Both the position numbers and the translations under genes were made by a program. Positions 1-7,555 of a DNA stretch of 17,730 nucleotides are shown here, piece after piece. Location: NCBI GenBank assembly GCA_028687205.1, contig JAQUAP010000010.1:5174-22903 (forward strand), read 5' to 3'. Source of the DNA: Candidatus Omnitrophota bacterium (lineage in GTDB: Bacteria > Omnitrophota > Gorgyraeia > Gygaellales > Profunditerraquicolaceae). The notes under the pieces were generated by a model that saw only the letters and a program-made list of their open reading frames with translations, was not told where the DNA came from and searched no databases. Numbering within the stretch: position 1 is the first letter of the stretch; every line of letters starts with the position of its first letter.

Positions 1-1519
1 CCGCTTCTTTTACAGCCGGAGCCTTCATTGTCTCAACATAAGATTCAAGCAATTTTGATTTTTCTGTCCAAGGCAATTTCTCAAATCCAGGAGATGCTTG
101 TAGAATTGATTCTTCTGCCTGTTTTGCAATAACAGGATTTTCTTTCAATAATAGATTATACTTTTCTTCCGCGTTTTGCTGAATCAATCTCGCTGCTGCT
201 CTGGCTGCTTTTTCTGCTTCTGCTGTCTGTTTAATTTCTGCATAGTATTGAGCTGGAGTTTTGCCTTGAAGAATTTTGGAGAGATCAGGTATTTTTCCGG
301 ATACAATCTTTGTAGCAAACTCCTCAGCACTCTTGCTCTCCATCACCAATTTCTTCAATTCATTCTCAATAGCAACTTGCTTCTGTGCAATAATATCTCC
401 TAATTTAGCTTGCAACTCCTTCAATGTCAATTCCCGGCCAGTGTTGTCAAGTAAGTCTGCTACATCAAGCTTGTTCTCTGACCACAGCTTCCATTTGCCT
501 TGACCAAGAATGCTTTGCTGCTCTTCAACTGGTTGTGTAATCAGCCAATCCTGATAGGTCGTATCCCCAGCAACTGGACCATTAATAGAAGACCTTTCTC
601 CAACAGGAATATTATAAAGAGTTTGCTGCTGATCTGGAGTCAATGGTGATTTTGGACCAGCCAATGCTGCCCAGGATTTTGTAATTGGAACAGTCGTACA
701 GCGGCAATTGAAATGCATCGGAGTTCCTGGCCACGGTAAATTATGTCCAACCGGATTCAAATTCATATCATACTGCTTGCCATCGTACGGTCTGCATGTG
801 GGACAAGTTCTGGCATCAAGAGTAGCAACAAACTGTATTCCATCAAGAACGTCTGAATTGGCTTTATATGTTTCCTGTCTGACAGCATTAGCAACCTGCA
901 AAACTGATGTTCTTGCTAATGCTGTCGCTTCTCTTTTCGTCAAACTCATAATGCCGGGAGTAGTCTTTGTTCCTCTAATTCTGCTGATGAGTTCTCCAAC
1001 ACTTTCGCCTTGAACCATGCCGACCTGTAAAGCCTGAGTTCCTGCGGCCATTGCTGCGGCCATTTTAGTTTTAGTTGTCTCTTTTACATTATCCCACCAG
1101 TCTCCAATAACCTTACCATCTATCATTGTATTTTCAACGATGGCTTTTACATTGTCCGGAGTCAATGTTACATTAAAAATATCAGCACCAATATTTTTAT
1201 TGTATTTTTCAACAGTTGAAATGGCTTGCGTTTTGCCCATTCCAGTCAATTCTTTGCTGACATTGTTGGAAATATCCTTAAATGTAGAATCCAAAATATC
1301 ACTGATGCTTCCATTCAAATTCTCAAGTCTGGCCTGTTTCCATTTCGTCATTGTTGGAGCAGTTGGATCGATTTTAGCAATTACTCCAGCAATTTCATTC
1401 TGCGCTTTCGTCAATAAGATTTGAACCTGCTTAGAGAGACCATTTGCATACTGTTCAGTGTATAACTGATTCTTAATGGCATCATCCAATAATTTATCGG
1501 GAATGGTCTTGTCGGGCAT
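1..1519 (-). CDS. Phage head morphogenesis protein (SPP1 gp7 / Mu F-like), partial at the left edge
   Basis: This is a minor capsid or head-assembly protein of the SPP1 gp7/Mu gpF family. Such proteins associate with the portal inside the procapsid and often enter the cell with the DNA. The frame is open for 506 codons and runs off the window, so the C-terminus is missing. The diagnostic feature is a Cys/His cluster: DARTCPTC with C239 and C242, then PMHFNCRC with H269, C272 and C274, with an R-x-Y-DG segment between. The start at 1519 is chosen for the AAAGGAGG ribosome binding site at 1528-1535, 8 nt upstream, which lies inside the end of the homing endonuclease gene. After the conserved core comes a tract of about 150 residues rich in Ala, Glu and Lys, probably helical. 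A further domain could follow beyond the edge. The family call is firm; the role of the extension is unknown. Confidence 0.9.
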   Translation of the reverse strand, partial: MPDKTIPDKLLDDAIKNQLYTEQYANGLSKQVQILLTKAQNEIAGVIAKIDPTAPTMTKWKQARLENLNGSISDILDSTFKDISNNVSKELTGMGKTQAISTVEKYNKNIGADIFNVTLTPDNVKAIVENTMIDGKVIGDWWDNVKETTKTKMAAAMAAGTQALQVGMVQGESVGELISRIRGTKTTPGIMSLTKREATALARTSVLQVANAVRQETYKANSDVLDGIQFVATLDARTCPTCRPYDGKQYDMNLNPVGHNLPWPGTPMHFNCRCTTVPITKSWAALAGPKSPLTPDQQQTLYNIPVGERSSINGPVAGDTTYQDWLITQPVEEQQSILGQGKWKLWSENKLDVADLLDNTGRELTLKELQAKLGDIIAQKQVAIENELKKLVMESKSAEEFATKIVSGKIPDLSKILQGKTPAQYYAEIKQTAEAEKAARAAARLIQQNAEEKYNLLLKENPVIAKQAEESILQASPGFEKLPWTEKSKLLESYVETMKAPAVKEA

Positions 1520-2396
1520 TCAAATTGCCTCCTTTGTTCCAAGGAATCTTTCCTTTAAGAGCCAAAGAAATCTTTTCTCTACACTCCATTGAAAGATGTC
1601 TTCCTTTTAAAGAATCAGAAATTTTCTTCCTCTGCGCAGCAGAAATAATTTTGCCTTTTGCTGCTTCAGACATTTTTCTCTTTGATTCTTCCGACCTTTT
1701 CTTTCCTGTATTAACTTGAACTCTTTTTATTATCTCCTCCTTTGATTGAATTCTGCCTTTTGTCAAATTGTATAATCTTAATTTCTCTTCAGGACTGGCT
1801 GGAATACCTTTATTCCATGCTGGCCTACCTTTATGACTATCTGATAATCTCTTTCTTGTTTCTTCAGAGATTTTTATTTGAGATAATTTTTCTTTTGCAG
1901 CAATAGACATTGGAATACCTTTATTCCATGCTGGTTTTCCTTTCATAAGTTTTGATTGTTTTATTTTTTGATTATCAGAAATAATTTTTCCTTTTGACAT
2001 TTCCGAAAACTTTTTCCTGGATTCTTCTGACCATAAAAGACCAAATGTTCCTTCTCCTCCGTCTGTCATATTGGCAAGTATCCCTCCTTGGTCTCTTCGA
2101 CCATAAAAAGAAATCAATTCTCTTTCTTTATCAAAAGCTTGTTTTTCCAAGTCTGTAAACAAAACAATATCATAATCTATTTGATTCCCTGATCTCAATA
2201 TCTTTCTAACAATATTTTCTTTATATTTGTTCACGTCTCTATGGGCAAGAGAATCTGATTCATGAGCTTCGATCCTAAACCCTTTGCAATTTCCTTTACC
2301 AATATAGAAAGGAATACCATCTGGTCTTTTCAACAGATATGTATAGAATTGACCAGGATGGTCTTTAATCAATTGTTTAGCTTGTTGTAAATTCAT
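1494..2396 (-). CDS. Free-standing GIY-YIG homing endonuclease with NUMOD3 repeats
   Basis: A 300-residue protein predicted to cut DNA site-specifically and promote its own spread between phage genomes. The N-terminal GIY-YIG nuclease shows YTYLL (18-22), FYIGKG (30-35), a likely catalytic Arg41, and a Glu in the KERELI segment (about 90-95) before GGEG. From about residue 122 to 290 it carries at least six NUMOD3-type DNA-binding repeats (patterns such as RKKxSExxKGK and PAWNKGIP). Its ATG overlaps the portal stop codon (ATGA). Its last 26 bases overlap the start of the head morphogenesis gene and carry that gene's ribosome binding site. No intron or intein signals are visible and both neighbouring genes look intact, so it appears to be an intergenic insertion. 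Target site and activity are not known. Confidence 0.93.
   Translation of the reverse strand: MNLQQAKQLIKDHPGQFYTYLLKRPDGIPFYIGKGNCKGFRIEAHESDSLAHRDVNKYKENIVRKILRSGNQIDYDIVLFTDLEKQAFDKERELISFYGRRDQGGILANMTDGGEGTFGLLWSEESRKKFSEMSKGKIISDNQKIKQSKLMKGKPAWNKGIPMSIAAKEKLSQIKISEETRKRLSDSHKGRPAWNKGIPASPEEKLRLYNLTKGRIQSKEEIIKRVQVNTGKKRSEESKRKMSEAAKGKIISAAQRKKISDSLKGRHLSMECREKISLALKGKIPWNKGGNLNARQDHSR
1528..1535 (-). promoter_or_regulatory. Ribosome binding site of the head morphogenesis gene, inside the homing endonuclease gene
   Basis: The minus strand reads AAAGGAGG, 8 nt before the ATG at 1519. It encodes part of the endonuclease C-terminus (around Lys-Gly-Gly) and also serves initiation of the next gene. 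It decides the start at 1519. Confidence 0.75.
1800..1823. repeat. 24-bp direct repeat, copy 1 (within the NUMOD3 region)
   Basis: Identical over 24 bp to 1911-1934, 111 bp away (37 codons, in frame). It encodes part of a PAWNKGIP-type segment of the endonuclease. The identity suggests internal duplication or recombination of NUMOD3 units. Confidence 0.9.
1911..1934. repeat. 24-bp direct repeat, copy 2 (within the NUMOD3 region)
   Basis: Second copy of the repeat at 1800-1823. Both copies encode the same PAWNKGIP-type residues in the same frame. Flanking sequence diverges at once on both sides. Confidence 0.9.
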
Positions 2397-3802
2397 ACAT
2401 ATTGTCCTTGGTCGCCCAATAAATTTTTGCCAAAAGGAGAAATTTCTCCAATGAGTATTTTTTCTTCGGAAATTGTCCGATTAGGTGGCAATAACTCTCC
2501 AAGTTGTAAGTTATACAAGAAGGTGTCCTGAGAAATTGTTCCAGCCTGTAAAGCCCCAACCATTGCTGTCAACATCGGAGCATCAAGTTTCAGAGAGACA
2601 AAATCCCTATTCAGAGTCATTTCTGTTTTTGCTTCTATGCCTATCCAGTTACCAAGCCAATCAATTGCCTTCATCATACCTTGCTCAATACAATCTACGA
2701 CATTTGATAATGTAGCACTATCGCCAGCATACCTCATTCTTACAGTATCTGCTGCCTCTGCTGCTTTCTTCTGTTCTTCCAGCATCCTCGCCCCAACAAT
2801 AGCCATTTGTGCTTCCAACTTATCAATTGCAGATAAAACAGCCCCTAATCCAGTTCCCGAAAACTCAAGATAGCCGCACTTTGCTTCTGGATCGTCACTT
2901 ACCCAAGCCTTATTAGCTCCAATATACAGTTCTGTATTTTTACCAAAACCTGCTGCCCACGGAGTCGGAATAGCGCAATAATGAAGCCCGTGATAATAGT
3001 CAACTGTAAGCTGCCAATGTTTTATATTTAAATTTGCCAAATCCATCAGAGGAGGATCATCTGGGACAGGAGTGTTACTTAAAGAACCCAGAAATATGAA
3101 GGGGATTTCAGTAATGTTTTTCCCTCTAATTTTTGGAAAAATATCCTCTCCATCTTGCTTCCATTCTTCCTTGCCCTTTGCAACAGATACAGCCTCTTTC
3201 TTATATAGTCTTACAACAAGCATGCCACCTTCAATTGACAACACCCTAATTCTCTCAACAATAACTTCTGCAAAAGGATTTTGAGCATCAATCTCAGACT
3301 CTTGCTCCGATAAGGCCAGCATTGTGAGCCTCTGATCAGAACCTTTTCTTTGGGTTTGTAAATTCAGAATTGATGTCGGTGAATATAAGGCAAAATATGG
3401 AGTGTTGTTCTCTGATGGCTCCGCTGGCATATCAACCAGAATACCATAATAGCCATATCTCAAAACACTTGTTAAGCAAATCTTGATTACTTCCTGGATT
3501 GATTCTCCATACAATGTAATATGAGACAATAATTTATCAACTGAGGCATGAGTTTTAATGACTGGTTCTTTCCTGATAATAGCACCTGTCAAGCCTGTTA
3601 TTGTCCTCAAAAAAGCATTGAAAAAAGTGCCTCTCTCTTTATAGGCGCTATACTCTTTTGCAGTTTGGCCTGATAATTTAGGAAGATAATCACTTCCTGA
3701 ATTTTTAATGGCTTCTTCTCCTGCACAAATTGTCTCTATCTTTCGCCATTTATCCACAGATGACTGATAATACGCTGATTTAGTATCTGGTTGTAATTTC
3801 AT
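2393..3802 (-). CDS. Phage portal protein (DUF4055 family)
   Basis: A 469-residue protein resembling the DUF4055 portal family, the ring at one capsid vertex through which DNA is packaged and ejected. Features consistent with this are an N-terminal region with YLPKLSGQ and YKERGTFFNAFLRTITGL, a mid-region NIKHWQLTVDYYHGLHYCAI, and a C-terminal helical segment (MAIVGARMLEEQKKAAEAADTVR in part). The length fits the family. The start is preceded by TTAGGAGATG in the 10-base gap after the 325-residue Rossmann gene. It is followed through an ATGA overlap by the homing endonuclease, then by the SPP1 gp7-like gene; portal next to that partner is the usual phage order. No terminase is visible upstream, where it would normally lie. 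The assignment is from recalled family features, not a search. Confidence 0.88.
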   Translation of the reverse strand: MKLQPDTKSAYYQSSVDKWRKIETICAGEEAIKNSGSDYLPKLSGQTAKEYSAYKERGTFFNAFLRTITGLTGAIIRKEPVIKTHASVDKLLSHITLYGESIQEVIKICLTSVLRYGYYGILVDMPAEPSENNTPYFALYSPTSILNLQTQRKGSDQRLTMLALSEQESEIDAQNPFAEVIVERIRVLSIEGGMLVVRLYKKEAVSVAKGKEEWKQDGEDIFPKIRGKNITEIPFIFLGSLSNTPVPDDPPLMDLANLNIKHWQLTVDYYHGLHYCAIPTPWAAGFGKNTELYIGANKAWVSDDPEAKCGYLEFSGTGLGAVLSAIDKLEAQMAIVGARMLEEQKKAAEAADTVRMRYAGDSATLSNVVDCIEQGMMKAIDWLGNWIGIEAKTEMTLNRDFVSLKLDAPMLTAMVGALQAGTISQDTFLYNLQLGELLPPNRTISEEKILIGEISPFGKNLLGDQGQYV

Positions 3803-3812
3803 TTTTCATCTC

Positions 3813-4790
3813 CTAATTTTGTTTTAATCTGTCTCTAGCCGCACGCTCCGCAGCTTTCAGCGAAGCAACCATCATTTCAAAAACAACCTTGTATCCCAAA
3901 TAACCACCATGAACTGCTGAATATCCGGTCTTTGTTTTAACATTCGGATACATATCAATCCCACTTTCAAAAATTGTCGAATGATCAATATTGCCTGAGA
4001 TATTGATGATTTTTATCAGAGGATTCTCCTTTAAAATTCTGTCGATGCTGATAACGCTTCTCTGCTCATCATTATCTGCTCCAATCCATAACAAATCCCT
4101 GTTTAAAACCTGATCGTGATTTGCCACTATTATTGCATCAAAATTTTTCAAATGATTAAATGTCGATTTGCTATAACTAATACCATTATTATTCAACATT
4201 CTTTCATAATATCCAGACCACAATCCCGCTGACAACAATAAATATCTGTCATTCCAGACAGACAACCCTGAATCAAATAAGACCTTGAGTAGTTTAAAGC
4301 CCATAGAATCTAAAATGCCCGAATTGATCTCGTCTGTTTCAACCAATTCTATTCCCTTGCTTAAACACGCGGAAATATCGATGTCTGATGGCCTTATTTG
4401 CTGTTTTGACATCATGAGTGCTATAATAGCAGTCCCCTTCATCATCGCCACGTTTTGGGCTGTTATAGGGCGGACAAATCCAGTATTGGTTATTATGTCA
4501 GCTTCTGCCATTTTATCCTTTGAATTGGTTTTCTCTATTTGAGAAAAAAAACTTCCCGGATCATTTGAACCGCAGAATAAATCTTCATTATACAAATAAA
4601 CTTTTTTTGCATTGGCTAAGGCAGGAATAAATCCTGCCAGAAAATAATCCCGTGTTGCTAATTCAGTAAAAACTGTCAAGCCTGATAAATCCAACTGGTA
4701 TTTATCAAGCAATTTTTCAATCCAATTCAGCTTTAACTTTCCTTTTTCTTCCACCCAGAATATTCTTTTTGTTTCATCTTTAATTTCCAC
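3813..4790 (-). CDS. Rossmann-type protein of unknown reaction, in the glycan cassette
   Basis: A 325-residue soluble protein with no signal peptide or membrane segment. The start is GTG at 4790, supported by AAGGAGG at 4800-4806, 9 nt upstream; it overlaps the end of the preceding deacetylase gene by 11 bases. Visible segments are VFTELATRDYFLAGF (about 40-55), ADIITNTGFVRPI, then alternating strand/helix stretches ending in DAIIVANHDQV and IKIINISGNID. The last part (TGYSAVHGGYLGYKVVFEM) looks conserved. The pattern recalls a NAD-binding fold like that of S-adenosylhomocysteine hydrolase or D-2-hydroxyacid dehydrogenases, found by memory in polysaccharide clusters. No clear GxGxxG is present, so cofactor and reaction stay open. 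It lies between a deacetylase and the portal gene. Confidence 0.6.
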   Translation of the reverse strand: MEIKDETKRIFWVEEKGKLKLNWIEKLLDKYQLDLSGLTVFTELATRDYFLAGFIPALANAKKVYLYNEDLFCGSNDPGSFFSQIEKTNSKDKMAEADIITNTGFVRPITAQNVAMMKGTAIIALMMSKQQIRPSDIDISACLSKGIELVETDEINSGILDSMGFKLLKVLFDSGLSVWNDRYLLLSAGLWSGYYERMLNNNGISYSKSTFNHLKNFDAIIVANHDQVLNRDLLWIGADNDEQRSVISIDRILKENPLIKIINISGNIDHSTIFESGIDMYPNVKTKTGYSAVHGGYLGYKVVFEMMVASLKAAERAARDRLKQN

Positions 4791-5490
4791 TCAGAAAATC
4801 CTCCTTGATTTCCGATAAAGTTCTCAAGCCTTTTAATTGCTGGCATAATTGAATCAGATAATTCATCGTACCAAAATGATTGCGATTGACAAAGGCCATT
4901 GCATCATCTACATCTCCTCCCGCTGGAAAATTATTCCTGAAAACAGAATATGTGTTCCAACAGTCTGTATTCAGAAAAACATGTAATGGATGGAAACACA
5001 AAATCTTTAGGCCAGGAGATGTTTCTGGATTTTCCCATCCAAGATTATAATTTACCTCTCCATCATCTGACCAATAATAAGGCATTCTAACGATTAATTT
5101 GTTACCGTATCTTGTAATTAATGGTTGTATATTCTGCATCCCTCCCAAATATACTGAGCTATCAATAGACAAATCAAATAAAGCGAATAACTGTGCTATT
5201 GAAGCAGAGTAAACCATTGCGTGTGTTCTAACTGCTTTTGCTGTCGGAAAAATCTCCTTCAAACTTTCCATGATTTGAACTGGATTTTTGCCTTGAGTCG
5301 AGTTTTGAAGAAAATTTGGATGAATGCCAATTTCAACATCTGGCGAGGATATCAGTTTTTCACAAGCTCGACTTCTATGTGTCATAAACCATGTGGACTT
5401 AATTCTTAGGCTGGAGATCAGACTTGCTGTATAATCAATTGCAAAGTCCGGTGCCCAGTCACAATCGAATGAAATAGCGGTTTCGTTCAT
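4780..5490 (-). CDS. NodB-like polysaccharide deacetylase family protein (first copy)
   Basis: A 236-residue protein of the carbohydrate esterase 4 type, which typically removes N-acetyl groups from sugars using a bound metal. Motif 1 is AISFDCDWAPD (about residues 5-15), with Asp9 and Asp11 as base and metal ligand. A second motif is EIGIHPNF, with a metal-binding His near residue 58, followed by VRTHAM and, late in the protein, LCFHPLHVF. I place the start at the internal ATG at 5490 rather than the longer frame from 5553: it forms an ATGA overlap with the preceding SDR stop and follows GGAGAGAGG directly. No signal peptide is visible, so it probably acts in the cytoplasm on a nucleotide or lipid-linked sugar. 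Substrate unknown. Confidence 0.8.
   Translation of the reverse strand: MNETAISFDCDWAPDFAIDYTASLISSLRIKSTWFMTHRSRACEKLISSPDVEIGIHPNFLQNSTQGKNPVQIMESLKEIFPTAKAVRTHAMVYSASIAQLFALFDLSIDSSVYLGGMQNIQPLITRYGNKLIVRMPYYWSDDGEVNYNLGWENPETSPGLKILCFHPLHVFLNTDCWNTYSVFRNNFPAGGDVDDAMAFVNRNHFGTMNYLIQLCQQLKGLRTLSEIKEDFLSGN
4800..4806 (-). promoter_or_regulatory. Ribosome binding site deciding a GTG start at 4790
   Basis: AAGGAGG on the minus strand, 9 nt from the GTG at 4790-4788. No ATG in that frame has a comparable site, so the GTG is preferred. Confidence 0.7.
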
Positions 5491-6458
5491 CCTCTCTCCA
5501 TATATGTTTTCATATCTCGCAATCCGTCTTCGTATGAATAAGCTGGCTCCCAATTCAAATCTCTTTTTGCTTTATCGATCAAAAAAACACAGCTCTTTTT
5601 TCTTACCTCCTCAATATCTTGCCTATATATGATTTTGCTTGCGTAATTACTAACAACCCTGACTGGAAAATCTGGAAATTTATTGGCCGTCTCCATATCG
5701 CAAACAAAACAATCATCCTGTTCAGCACAAAAGACCTTTATAATCGCCATTGCTTCGTCCACAATAGTCATACCTTTTCCTGAGCCAATATTATACCATC
5801 CTTTAATTCCTGGATTCTCAACAGACTTGATTATTGCTGACACAACATCTTTTACATAAATCATGTCCCTTTCTGTCGTTGGAGGGTTCCCCCATATTTC
5901 AATATCCTCTCCCTTCTGTGCTTTTGCAATGAACTGGTGAAAAGGAGAATTGAATCTCGTGTCCTTAGAACCATAACCCCTGATATTTGCCAATCTCAAA
6001 TTCACTCCGTTTAAAATCCCCTGATCTGTATATGTATCAACCATATCTGCTGCTGCTATTTTTGATGTAATAAAGGAAATGGAATTCCTTTCAAAAGAAT
6101 TGGTTCCATATCTTTGTTCCTCATCATCGTGGATATAAACAGAAGAGCATCTGTTTGTATCTGAATGTGTCATTGCATAAATGAATTTCGGAATCTTGTT
6201 TCTTCTTGCAAACTCAAGAAGGTTATACGTTCCTAATGTATTAACCTTGAAATAATCTTCTGGCCTATGCCCATCAATCATCAGTAAAGCAGCAAGGTGA
6301 ATTACAGCATCAATGTTTTCTTTGTTATCAAAATGCTGCCATGCCTCCATATCCGATACATCAAGATAAGAAGTGATTAATCCCCATCCCATATCCTTAA
6401 TTTGTTGTGTTAAATATCCACCAATAAAACCATTTGCCCCTGTTACCAGCACCCTCAT
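5487..6458 (-). CDS. Extended SDR (NAD-dependent epimerase/dehydratase-like) with catalytic Tyr replaced by Phe
   Basis: A 323-residue extended short-chain dehydrogenase related to nucleotide-sugar epimerases and dehydratases. The Rossmann motif GANGFIG is at residues 7-13, HLAAL follows at 54-58, and the Arg-Leu-Ala-Asn-Ile-Arg region near 155-160 fits the sugar-binding part. Where the family has the catalytic YxxxK, this protein has FITSK (F129, K133); the codon is TTT. The Lys is kept, but the Tyr that acts as acid/base is absent, so it may bind NAD and sugar without normal catalysis, or use another residue. It overlaps the WbpE-like aminotransferase stop (ATGA) upstream and the deacetylase start downstream, so the three genes are probably co-translated. 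Confidence 0.85.
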   Translation of the reverse strand: MRVLVTGANGFIGGYLTQQIKDMGWGLITSYLDVSDMEAWQHFDNKENIDAVIHLAALLMIDGHRPEDYFKVNTLGTYNLLEFARRNKIPKFIYAMTHSDTNRCSSVYIHDDEEQRYGTNSFERNSISFITSKIAAADMVDTYTDQGILNGVNLRLANIRGYGSKDTRFNSPFHQFIAKAQKGEDIEIWGNPPTTERDMIYVKDVVSAIIKSVENPGIKGWYNIGSGKGMTIVDEAMAIIKVFCAEQDDCFVCDMETANKFPDFPVRVVSNYASKIIYRQDIEEVRKKSCVFLIDKAKRDLNWEPAYSYEDGLRDMKTYMERG

Positions 6459-7555
6459 GTTAAAACCTCCCGAATTGTTTTTGCAATCTCCTCAACCTCA
6501 TCCACTTTTAACTCTGGAAAAATAGGCAATGATAAAACCTGAGATGTCAACTGTTCTGCATTAGAGCAATCAGTCTCGTCTCTATATAGAGCCCAAGGAA
6601 TAGCTTTTTGCTTATTCAGTGAAACAGGATAATAAATCATGTAACCAATATTCTTCTTCTGAAAAGCTTCAATGATTTTTTCTTTGTTCTCTGTTCTGAT
6701 AGTGTATTGATTAAAAGAATGAAATGATCCATCTGCATAGCTCGGTAGAATAATGTCTAAATCCTTTAACAGCTCCTGATACATTTGAGCAATAGAACTC
6801 CTGGCAATTAAATCATTTTCAACTGATTTCATCTTCTCCAGCAGTATTGCAGCCTGAATCTCATCAAGTCGGCTATTATACCCAATGTCTTCATGGATAT
6901 ATTTAGTCTTGCTGCCATGATTCGCAAGCATCCTTATTTTATCAGCAGCCTCTTCATCATTTGTAACTATGGCTCCTCCGTCTCCATAGCAACCAAGATT
7001 TTTTGATGGGAAAAAACTAAAACAGCCAATATCTCCAAAAGTCCCAACCTTCTTATTGCCTACAGTAGAGCCAAAAGCCTGAGCACAATCCTCGATAACT
7101 TTAACCTGTTTTATTTTTGCCAATTCCATAATCTCATCCATTCTGCAAGGATTCCCAAATAAGTGAACCGGCAATATGGCTTTAATTTTTTTTGTCATTA
7201 AAGATTCCATCTTTTCTGGATTGATATTGAAAGAACTCATCTCAACATCAGCAAATACAGGAGTCGCTCCAACTCTAACAATTGCCTCAGAAGAGGCGAA
7301 AAAACTAAAAGGAGTCGTAACAACCTTATCCCCACGCCCAATCCCACAAGCTTTTAATGCCAGAATTAAAGCATCTGTTCCATTGGCCACGCTTACACAA
7401 CGCTTTGATCCATGGTACTCTGCAAACTTCCTTTCAAACTCCATACATTTTCTATCTTTGATAAATCTCCCTGACTGCAAAACATCTTGTATTGCCAAAT
7501 CAATATTGTTTTTGTCCTTAAAGTATTGCCTCTGTAAATTAAAAAACGGAATCAT
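6455..7555 (-). CDS. DegT/DnrJ/EryC1-family sugar aminotransferase, WbpE-like (copy 1)
   Basis: A 366-residue PLP-dependent aminotransferase that would add an amino group to a keto nucleotide-sugar, usually from glutamate. It has the full-length architecture: NGTDAL for phosphate binding (58-63), TPFSFFAS (81-88), VIEDCAQAFGS with the pyridine-binding Asp156, and FFPSKNLGCYGDGGA with the PLP-binding Lys185. This last motif most resembles aminotransferases acting at C3 of UDP-amino sugars, such as WbpE and WlbC. It starts one base inside the stop of the LpxD-like acyltransferase (TAATG) and runs into the SDR by an ATGA overlap. The adjoining acyltransferase could acylate the new amine. The family is certain; position and substrate are inferred. 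Confidence 0.93.
   Translation of the reverse strand: MIPFFNLQRQYFKDKNNIDLAIQDVLQSGRFIKDRKCMEFERKFAEYHGSKRCVSVANGTDALILALKACGIGRGDKVVTTPFSFFASSEAIVRVGATPVFADVEMSSFNINPEKMESLMTKKIKAILPVHLFGNPCRMDEIMELAKIKQVKVIEDCAQAFGSTVGNKKVGTFGDIGCFSFFPSKNLGCYGDGGAIVTNDEEAADKIRMLANHGSKTKYIHEDIGYNSRLDEIQAAILLEKMKSVENDLIARSSIAQMYQELLKDLDIILPSYADGSFHSFNQYTIRTENKEKIIEAFQKKNIGYMIYYPVSLNKQKAIPWALYRDETDCSNAEQLTSQVLSLPIFPELKVDEVEEIAKTIREVLT

Noticed and set aside
708..1013. 101-codon plus-strand open frame
   Set aside because: It is antisense to the head morphogenesis protein across its diagnostic Cys cluster.
2377..2559. 60-codon minus-strand frame overlapping the portal 3' end
   Set aside because: It is out of frame within the portal coding sequence, with no ribosome binding site or family match.
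5491..5553. Longer N-terminus of the first deacetylase (start at 5553)
   Set aside because: The extra 21 residues are basic, not family-like, and overlap the SDR coding sequence. The ATGA overlap at 5490 fits better.
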